Below are positions 19,583-25,034 of a DNA stretch of 25,034 bases, in pieces. Source of the DNA: Pseudomonadota bacterium. Lineage in GTDB: Bacteria > Pseudomonadota > Alphaproteobacteria > Acetobacterales > Acetobacteraceae. The position numbers were made by a program, and so were the translations under genes. Location of the stretch: the NCBI GenBank assembly GCA_021829055.1, contig JAJZCS010000003.1, positions 1 to 25,034 of the forward strand. The letters run 5' to 3'. Under the pieces are notes generated by a model that saw only the letters and a program-made list of their open reading frames with translations, was not told where the DNA came from and did no database searches. Each line of letters begins with the position of its first letter. The first letter of the stretch is position 1.

Positions 19583-19831
19583 TCAACGGCGCTCTGGTTC
19601 CGGCAACGCGCTTTCAAGGATCTCGAAGATTTGAGCTGCCCGGCCACCAGGCGAGCGATGCAGTCTGCGATGCAAATAGTCGTCCGACATCAGCCACGTG
19701 TACGCTTCCAGCACTTCGTCATATGCTCCGCCCACGCCAAGAATTTGCATGACAAGATCGTCATCGCATTGACCGATTATTGCCCGAATTTCAGTTGAGT
19801 TGGCAGCTTTGACATCTCCGGATTCATTCAT
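19583..19831 (-). CDS. Conserved small protein of unknown function
   Basis: The 82-residue soluble, acidic protein begins MNESGDVKAANSTEIRAIIG. It continues with a compact helical pattern (DDDLVMQILGVGGAYDEVLE, AYTWLMSDDYLHRRL) and ends HRSPGGRAAQIFEILESALP. It resembles a short alphaproteobacterial hypothetical family seen from memory with IxxIxGxxDD and EAxxWLxxDD patterns; no function is known. ATG 19831 is chosen because GGAG lies six bases upstream. It ends 57 bases before the fusion gene, so the two may form an operon. Confidence 0.7.
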   Translation of the reverse strand: MNESGDVKAANSTEIRAIIGQCDDDLVMQILGVGGAYDEVLEAYTWLMSDDYLHRRLHRSPGGRAAQIFEILESALPEPERR

Positions 19832-20180
19832 ATTCCACTCCGTTGTCCACGCGATTCTAACGTGCCAGAAATGAACGGCGGTCGCACGACACGCGTCCAT
19901 GGCATTGCCATGTCCCCTTCAGCGGGGACCGTGGGTGCCATTCTGGCGGTATTTCTGAGACAACAACCATTGAACGGAAAGAATTAGCAAACACAATCGC
20001 CGTCCCGGCAAAATTGCGTAGCCGCGTGTTTGTGAAGCTGGCCGCAGCAAGCAGGGCGTCTGGCGTCCCCGGGTTTTGCTCAACCATCGTCACCGTACCG
20101 TCCGGCTGGTCGGATGGTGGCTTCGTGTTCGGCCGGAAGGGCTTGTGTCAGGCAGAGAAAAAATGGGCGTTGACACGGTG
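19832..20180. other. Intergenic region with two adjacent inverted repeats
   Basis: No gene was recognised in these 349 bases. Two palindromes stand side by side: CATGGCA-t-TGCCATG-like sequence at 19898 to 19912 (imperfect only at its centre) and GTCCCC-ttcagc-GGGGAC at 19912 to 19929. They lie about 70 to 100 bases upstream of the 82-residue gene and could be operators or leader hairpins. No T-run follows. Confidence 0.45.
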
Positions 20181-21806
20181 TTACACCCCGATCTCCGCTT
20201 CGGGGGACGCCGACTCTCTTTTAGCCTCAGGAATCTCTGTCATTGTCGCTTCCGTCAGCAACAAGGTGCTGGCAACCGATACGGCATTTTCGAGCGCAAC
20301 GCGTACGACCTTGGTGGGATCAATAATACCCTCTTCAAAGAGATCGACAAATTCCTTGCGGCCAGCGTCAAAGCCGTGGTTGTCCGTGCCTTCCATCATA
20401 CGGGCGACGACAACTCCCCCATCCACAGCGGAATTTTCGGCGATTTGGCGCGTTGGCGCCTCGAGCGCGCGCTTCAAGATCTGTACTCCGGTCCGTTCAT
20501 CGCCGTCACATTTGGCTTCTTCCTGTGCGACGGCGGCAATGCTGCGTAATAGTGCGAGGCCACCACCCGGAACGATACCTTCGGAAACAGCTGCCTTGGT
20601 AGCGCTGATGGCATCGTCAAAAGCTTCCTTTTTGGACTTCATTTCGGCTTCTGATGGCGCTCCCACGCGGATCACGGCGACACCACCAGCCAGCTTTGCC
20701 AGTCGCTCCTGTAGCTTTTCCCGATCATAAGCGCTCGTGCTCTTGTCGATTTCGCGGCGGACCTGCTCGACCCGTGCGTTGATTTGCGCACGGTCGCCAG
20801 CGCCCCCGATAATGGTTGTACTGTCCTTGTCGACGACAACCCGTCGTGCTTTCCCCAACTGCGCTAACGTCGCATGATCAAGCTTGAGACCCAACTCCTC
20901 CGAAATCACCTGGCCACCTGTTAGTGTCGCGATATCCTGAAGCATCGCTTTCCGGCGATCGCCGAAACCTGGAGCGCGGACTGCGCAACTCTTGAGCACG
21001 CCACGAATTTGGTTCACGATGAGTGTAGCCAGCGCTTCTCCTTCGATATCCTCGGCCACGACGAGGAGTGGCTTTCCCGACTTTGCAATCTGTTCAAGCA
21101 AGGGGAGGGTGTCACTCAGCGCGCTGACTTTCCTGTCGCAAAGCAAGATGGTGCAATCCTCCAAGACAGCTTCCATCGCTTCGGGGTTGGTAATGAAATA
21201 GGGCGATTGAAAGCCACGGTCAAATTGCATGCCTTCCACGACGTCGAGAACCGTTTCAGTTGTCTTGGATTCTTCGACCGTGATGACACCTTCATTACCA
21301 ACCTTGTCCATCGCGTCGGCTACCAGTTCGCCTATCACCGGGTCATTGTGTGCCGAGATTGTACCGACCTGGCTCTTTTCTTTTCGGGTTGCCACTGGTC
21401 GCGATAAGCCGTGCAAGGATTGAATGGCTGCCTTTGCGGCCCGATCGAGACCCCGCTTGATGTCTATCGCGCTGGCTCCGGCCACGACGTTCCGAACCCC
21501 GTCCGCAAAGATTGCGTGCGCAAGGATCGTCGACGTGCTCGTGCCGTCACCCACCATGTCGCCAGTTTTCTCGGCAGCTTGACGAAGCATGCGTGCGCCA
21601 AGATTCTCTTCGGGATCCTTGAGATCGAATTCCTTGGCGATCGTGACTCCGTCGTTGCAAACGATGGGGACACCCCACTTTTTCTCGATCAGGACGGATT
21701 TGGATCGTGGCCCTAAGGTTACACGCACGGCATCGGCGAGTTGCGTGGCCCCTCGCAGTATTTTTTCACGGGCGGCGGAGCGGAAGAGAACCTGCTTGTG
21801 GGCCAT
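20181..21806 (-). CDS. groEL2: Second, divergent GroEL-type chaperonin without a groES partner
   Basis: The 541-residue protein is a full-length group I chaperonin. It retains [11 protein letters not shown] for ATP binding, the catalytic aspartate in [21 protein letters not shown], and apical segments SPYFITNPE and [20 protein letters not shown] that bind substrate and GroES. It differs from the copy at 14870: tyrosine 199 of E. coli numbering is Phe (RGFQSPYF), the apical region has several extra Cys, and the C-terminus ends PEAEIGV with no Gly/Met tail. No groES precedes it. The ATG at 21806 has a weak GAGG. It is divergent from an Hsp20 gene across a 182-base region with an FNR-type site. 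A role under low oxygen or nitrosative stress is inferred. Confidence 0.95.
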   Translation of the reverse strand: MAHKQVLFRSAAREKILRGATQLADAVRVTLGPRSKSVLIEKKWGVPIVCNDGVTIAKEFDLKDPEENLGARMLRQAAEKTGDMVGDGTSTSTILAHAIFADGVRNVVAGASAIDIKRGLDRAAKAAIQSLHGLSRPVATRKEKSQVGTISAHNDPVIGELVADAMDKVGNEGVITVEESKTTETVLDVVEGMQFDRGFQSPYFITNPEAMEAVLEDCTILLCDRKVSALSDTLPLLEQIAKSGKPLLVVAEDIEGEALATLIVNQIRGVLKSCAVRAPGFGDRRKAMLQDIATLTGGQVISEELGLKLDHATLAQLGKARRVVVDKDSTTIIGGAGDRAQINARVEQVRREIDKSTSAYDREKLQERLAKLAGGVAVIRVGAPSEAEMKSKKEAFDDAISATKAAVSEGIVPGGGLALLRSIAAVAQEEAKCDGDERTGVQILKRALEAPTRQIAENSAVDGGVVVARMMEGTDNHGFDAGRKEFVDLFEEGIIDPTKVVRVALENAVSVASTLLLTEATMTEIPEAKRESASPEAEIGV

Positions 21807-21886
21807 GCAACCATTGCCTCATGCGTCAGAGTTACCCGGGACAGCCCGTGCGAAGTGTGAAAAACTCCCAAAGTCTCCAGGGAATG

Positions 21887-21892
21887 TTGATA
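21887..21892 (-). promoter_or_regulatory. Candidate -10 element of groEL2
   Basis: TATCAA on the minus strand (four of six consensus positions) predicts a start near 21880. This places the FNR-type palindrome at about -40.5, the class II activator position, and gives a leader of about 74 bases. Confidence 0.45.
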
Positions 21893-21913
21893 GCGACGGC
21901 GCTGAGAAATTCC

Positions 21914-21927
21914 TTGATCTGGGTCAA
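21914..21927. promoter_or_regulatory. FNR/FixK/DNR-type binding site between groEL2 and hsp20
   Basis: TTGAT-CTGG-GTCAA is a 14-base palindrome matching the Crp/FNR-family anaerobox TTGAT-N4-ATCAA at nine of ten half-site bases. The single difference gives the GTCAA half typical of DNR/NnrR/FixK sites. The symmetry extends to CCTTGA...TCAAGG (21912 to 21929). FNR-family proteins respond to oxygen or nitric oxide. The site could serve either divergent gene; the spacing fits groEL2 best. Confidence 0.75.
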
Positions 21928-21988
21928 GGCAACCTCGCCGCGCGTGGTTCAGTTTGGCAGCGCTCGCATTCGTAAAAGGAGGTTGGCC

Positions 21989-22525
21989 ATGCCTGAACCA
22001 TCAAGAAAAGTTGCTGTTAAGGCGGGAAGCGGCGGAACGCCGTCGGCGCCTCAACTCTGGCGGCCGTTCGATACCCTCCGTCAAGAGATTGACCGGCTAT
22101 TCGATGATTTCGATGGCAGCTCGTGGCTAAGACCATGGCGGCGTTCGTTTTTCAATGTCGAGCCATTTTGGCGGCGCGAGGCTGCGTGGTCTGCAGAACC
22201 GGCCGTCGACATCGTGGAAAAGGAGGCGGCGTACGAGATTACGGCGGAGCTGCCAGGTTTCGACGAAAAGAACGTTGAAGTCAGTTTGGCTAATGGCGGC
22301 CTCGTGATCAAAGGCGAAAAGTCCGTGGAAAAGGAGGAGAAAGAGAAGAACTATCACCTTCACGAACGCCGTTTCGGCTCCTTCGAACGGTATTTCGACC
22401 TCCCGGAAGGCACGGACGCCGACAGGATCGAAGCGAGTTTCAAAAAAGGCGTCCTTACGGTGACGCTGCCGAAAAAACCCGAGGCCCGAAAACCCGAAAA
22501 GAAAATCGAGATCAAGAGCGCCTGA
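21989..22525 (+). CDS. Small heat-shock protein of the Hsp20/alpha-crystallin family
   Basis: The 178-residue holdase has an N-terminal region with a Trp/Phe-rich stretch (WLRPWRRSFFNVEPFW) and an alpha-crystallin domain from about residue 70: AVDIVEKEAAYEITAELPGF, then VEVSLANGGLVIKGEK, and FERYFDLPEGTDADRIEASF followed by the family signature GVLTVTLPK. The lysine-rich tail is short and has no clear IxI motif. The ATG at 21989 is set by the perfect AAAGGAGG six bases upstream; longer frames run into the groEL2 leader. It is paired divergently with groEL2 and lacks any RpoH-like or ROSE-like leader that I can see. Oxygen-linked control is inferred from the FNR-type site. Confidence 0.95.
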   Translation: MPEPSRKVAVKAGSGGTPSAPQLWRPFDTLRQEIDRLFDDFDGSSWLRPWRRSFFNVEPFWRREAAWSAEPAVDIVEKEAAYEITAELPGFDEKNVEVSLANGGLVIKGEKSVEKEEKEKNYHLHERRFGSFERYFDLPEGTDADRIEASFKKGVLTVTLPKKPEARKPEKKIEIKSA

Positions 22526-22910
22526 TCGTTGCGTGGGCGCTATCGAATTCGTTCATTCGGCCACCAAGATCGGGTAGTGGCGTTGTCCTTGGTCTCCGAG
22601 GTGCAAGCGGCGTCGCGCCGGGGCATGGATTGGTCCATCGCGGGTTGGCGGTGGAATTCCTTCTGCCGGATCGGGTGCTGAACACCCTTCGCGGGCTGGA
22701 CCGGCGCACCCGTTCAGCGAGGGCTGGCGGCTTTGACTGGAAAACGGAACCGATCCGGCGACGCACGGGGCGCCCGATGTTCCGTACCGCGTTGCCATCG
22801 GCATGCATCCTGTTGCCGCACCACCGGCACCGGAAGTTTGTCTGTGACGGAGGGAGTCTGTCCACGCAGCCGCAGTCCGCGCAGGGCTGCGACGTGTAGG
22901 CCGAGGCTGA
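22512..22910 (-). pseudogene. Remnant of a TnpB/OrfB-type protein (C-terminal zinc ribbon)
   Basis: On the minus strand, in one frame, the reading begins AYTSQPCADCGCVDRLP and continues NFRCRWCGNRMHADGNAVRN, with the next residues IGRP. This is the OrfB zinc ribbon: two CxxC pairs, a YTSQ lead-in and the HADxNAxxNI end found in IS200/IS605 and IS1341 TnpB proteins. The RuvC-like domains that should precede it are absent, and the sequence above about 22915 is GC-rich and unrelated. The frame's stop at 22512 lies inside the 3' end of hsp20. It is therefore a truncated, inactive remnant; no tnpA was seen. Confidence 0.7.
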
Positions 22911-23219
22911 TGGCTCTCGGGCGCCGGGCGGGGGCGGGCCCCTTCGCTCCGCCGGCTGCTCGCCGGCGCTGGCTATTGGGCTACAACCGATGACAGGAAC
23001 CGCACGATGGCTTCGCTCACCCGTTGCAATGGCCGCAGCAGGGAACTAATCTCGTTACGAGTAGGAGATAATCGGTACCGGATGGCAACGGGGGTTCTGA
23101 ACCCGCCCAACGCGGCGGGTGTCAGGCTATGCTTGCCCGGCCCGGCAATCCGCGCTAGTCCCCCGCCGGACAGCGGCGCGACTTGTGCATCATGCCTTGC
23201 GGCACGTCGATGTCTTGGC
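22911..23219. other. Gene-free spacer with GC-rich hairpin
   Basis: No gene was recognised between the TnpB remnant and tRNA-Leu. The region holds a very GC-rich patch (22921 to 22970) and a perfect seven-base-pair hairpin ACCCGCC-caacgc-GGCGGGT at 23101 to 23120. It may be debris from the same mobile element or the promoter area of the tRNA; neither is shown. Confidence 0.45.
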
Positions 23220-23301
<82 letters not shown>

Positions 23302-23351
23302 GGCCCGCTACCGGTTGAATGAATACGAGTAAGATAAGGATTTCCTTGGCG

Positions 23352-24683
23352 ATGCAGGTTACCGAAACCCTGACCAACGGGCTGAAACGCGGCTTTACCG
23401 TGACTGTTTCCGGTGCCGACCTCCAGGAACGGCGCGACAAGCGTCTCACGGAGTTGACCAAGACAATGCGAATCCCGGGATTTCGCCCCGGCAAGGTGCC
23501 GCTGAACCTGGTTCGCAAGCGGTTTGGGGAGGCAGTCGATGCTGAGGTCATTCAGGAATCGGTGAACGAGGCGACAGACAGGGTTCTGTCCGAGCGCAAT
23601 CTGCGGCCTGCTGTTTCGCCCAAGGTCGAGGTGACGCAGCGGGGAAGCGGATCCGACCTTGAGTTCAAGGTCGAGATGGAAGTGCTTCCCGATATCGTGA
23701 TTCCGGATTTGACCGTTCTGACGTTGGCGCGGCTGAAGGCTCCTGTAACTGAGCAGGAGGTTCAGGAGGCTCTCGAAGGCTTTGCTAAGCAGCGTGCGAC
23801 GGCCGAGCATCTCGATGAGGTGCGTCCAGTCGCGGAGGGCGAGGTCATTACCGTGGATTTCGCCGGGTCGATAGGAGGCGAGGCATTCGAGGGGGGGACG
23901 GCTACGGATGTCGATATCGAGATTGGTGCGGCGGGGTTCATTCCCGGGTTCGTTGAGCAGATCGCCGGTATCGCGCCTCGCGAACATCGTACGATCTCGG
24001 TAACGTTTCCCGAGAATTATCAGGCCACGCATCTTGCCGGAAAAGCAGCCGAATTTGCGGTAACTGCGAAAGCGCTCAAGCGGAAGCGCGTGCCAGATCT
24101 GAACGAAGCGTTTGCCGAAGAGCTTGGTTTCGAGTCACTGGCAGATGTGAAGAAATTCTTCCGTGAACGGCTGGAGGGCGTTCGCGCCGGGGCGAGCAGG
24201 ATGAAGCTGAAGCGCGCCCTGCTCGATCAACTCGCGGAGCAGGCCAAGTTCCCTGTCCCCGAAAGCCTCGTGGAAGCGGAATTCTCCGAGATCTGGCGGC
24301 AGGTGGAAGCAGAACGTCAAGCGGGCCGATCGGATGCGGATGACGCCGGAAAGGACGAAGCGACATTGCGCAGCGAGTATCGGGCAATCGCGGATCGGCG
24401 GGTTCGGCTCGGACTTCTGGTTGCCGAAATCGGTCGGCTAAACAAGATTGAGATCAGCGAGTCGGAGGTACGCCGGGCAATGATGGCGGAGCTGCAGCGC
24501 TATCCGGGGCAGGAAAAGCAGATCATGGATTTCTATCAAAAAAACCCACGCGCATTGGACCGGCTGCGCGGTCCTATTTTCGAGGATAAGGTGATTGATT
24601 ATGTTGTCGAGCGTGCGCAGGTGACGGAGACGGAGGTCACGTTCGCCGAACTTATGGAAGACGTGGACGGTCAGGGGGCCTGA
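23352..24683 (+). CDS. tig: Trigger factor, ribosome-associated chaperone and prolyl isomerase
   Basis: The 443-residue protein has the ribosome-binding N-terminal domain with the signature GFRPGK in MRIPGFRPGKVPLNLVRKRF and an FKBP-type domain (GEVITVDFAGSIGGEAFEGG, later FIPGFVEQIAGI). A long helical C-terminal chaperone domain follows. It binds the ribosome near L23 and shields nascent chains. The start at 23352 gives MQVTETLTNGLKRGF, the normal family beginning. ATG 23319, eleven codons earlier, is possible but overlaps the tRNA trailer and adds atypical residues. It precedes clpP, the common tig-clpP order. Confidence 0.97.
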   Translation: MQVTETLTNGLKRGFTVTVSGADLQERRDKRLTELTKTMRIPGFRPGKVPLNLVRKRFGEAVDAEVIQESVNEATDRVLSERNLRPAVSPKVEVTQRGSGSDLEFKVEMEVLPDIVIPDLTVLTLARLKAPVTEQEVQEALEGFAKQRATAEHLDEVRPVAEGEVITVDFAGSIGGEAFEGGTATDVDIEIGAAGFIPGFVEQIAGIAPREHRTISVTFPENYQATHLAGKAAEFAVTAKALKRKRVPDLNEAFAEELGFESLADVKKFFRERLEGVRAGASRMKLKRALLDQLAEQAKFPVPESLVEAEFSEIWRQVEAERQAGRSDADDAGKDEATLRSEYRAIADRRVRLGLLVAEIGRLNKIEISESEVRRAMMAELQRYPGQEKQIMDFYQKNPRALDRLRGPIFEDKVIDYVVERAQVTETEVTFAELMEDVDGQGA

Positions 24684-24809
24684 CGAGGCGTACACGACAG
24701 GGCTGGACGGCAGCCGCAACAGCGCTACAGTGGTGACGAATGGCATTGCACGGTACGTGACTTGCTGCGAGGCGCGGCGGAGCGACGCCATTTGATTGGG
24801 AGTGGTTGA

Positions 24810-25034
24810 ATGGATCGGGATCCGGTCGATTTTTACATGAGCAACCTCGTGCCGATGGTGGTCGAACAGACCGCGCGCGGTGAACGGGCATACGATATCT
24901 ATTCGCGCCTCCTTAAGGAGCGGATCATTTTTTTGACGGGCCAGGTGTTCGACCAAGTGGCGTCCCTGATATCCGCCCAACTGCTTTTCTTGGAGAGTGA
25001 GAACCCGACCAAGGACATCGCCTTTTATATCAAT
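24810..25034 (+). CDS. clpP: ATP-dependent Clp protease proteolytic subunit, 5' part
   Basis: The first 75 codons of clpP run off the right edge. The start [20 protein letters not shown], followed by [20 protein letters not shown], then [20 protein letters not shown] and [15 protein letters not shown], is the ClpP N-terminus that forms the axial loops and handle region. The catalytic Ser-His-Asp residues lie beyond the window. GGAG lies seven bases before the ATG. It begins 126 bases after tig. ClpP degrades proteins with ClpA or ClpX. Confidence 0.95.
   Translation, partial: MDRDPVDFYMSNLVPMVVEQTARGERAYDIYSRLLKERIIFLTGQVFDQVASLISAQLLFLESENPTKDIAFYIN

Noticed and set aside
19838..19860. Possible sigma54 promoter (TGGCACG on the minus strand) before the 82-residue gene
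   Set aside because: The -24-like half is present, but the required GC/TTGC element at -12 is missing.
21944..21962. -10 element for hsp20 at class II spacing from the FNR-type site
   Set aside because: Sequences at the expected place (TTCAGT or CAGTTT) match the consensus poorly; only the groEL2 side has an acceptable -10.
22921..22970. Very GC-rich patch read as further TnpB coding sequence
   Set aside because: The frame stays open but gives Pro/Arg/Ala-rich sequence without RuvC motifs.

Overview
The window looks like chromosomal DNA of an alphaproteobacterium, probably order Rhodospirillales and possibly Acetobacteraceae. This is inferred from gene content and order, not from a search. 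The pointers are a Usg-family gene, a divergent glyoxalase II / methyltransferase pair, a purMN block facing a CDP-alcohol phosphatidyltransferase / PerM-like / Hda / polyphosphate kinase block, a very small alphaproteobacterial-type cytochrome oxidase subunit IV-like protein, and tRNA-Leu next to tig-clpP. Nearly all of it is conserved housekeeping sequence. No CRISPR array, prophage or intact insertion sequence was seen.

Layout. From 206 to 3870 lie hemW (minus), the divergent rpsB-tsf translation operon, and mscL. From 3988 to 7156 lie a RidA-family protein, an exported CHAP-domain cell-wall enzyme, gloB (minus), a divergent methyltransferase, and a 54-residue membrane protein on the minus strand that is too short for usual gene calling. 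From 7266 to 13845 lie purM-purN (minus) and, divergently, a phospholipid-synthase-like gene, an AI-2E/PerM transporter-like gene, hda and ppk. From 13971 to 16571 lie usg (minus) and groES-groEL, with a perfect -35 hexamer, an RpoH-like promoter, a CIRCE operator and a strong terminator. From 16874 to 19831 lie an unusual 883-residue fusion (AMP-dependent acyl activation, acyl carrier domain, acyltransferase) and an 82-residue conserved protein upstream of it. From 20181 to 22525 lie a second, divergent GroEL without groES and a divergent Hsp20. From 22512 to 23219 lies a decayed region with the zinc-ribbon tail of a TnpB-like protein. From 23220 to the right edge lie tRNA-Leu(UAG), trigger factor and the start of clpP.

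The common theme of the right half is protein quality control: groESL, a second GroEL, Hsp20, trigger factor and ClpP within about 10.5 kb. The most interesting point is that the two chaperone sets appear to be wired differently. The groESL promoter carries heat-shock signals (RpoH-like promoter plus CIRCE). The groEL2/hsp20 intergenic region has neither, but holds a near-perfect FNR/FixK/DNR-type palindrome, TTGAT-CTGG-GTCAA, about 40.5 bases upstream of a predicted groEL2 start site. This suggests a chaperone pair induced by low oxygen or nitric oxide rather than by heat.
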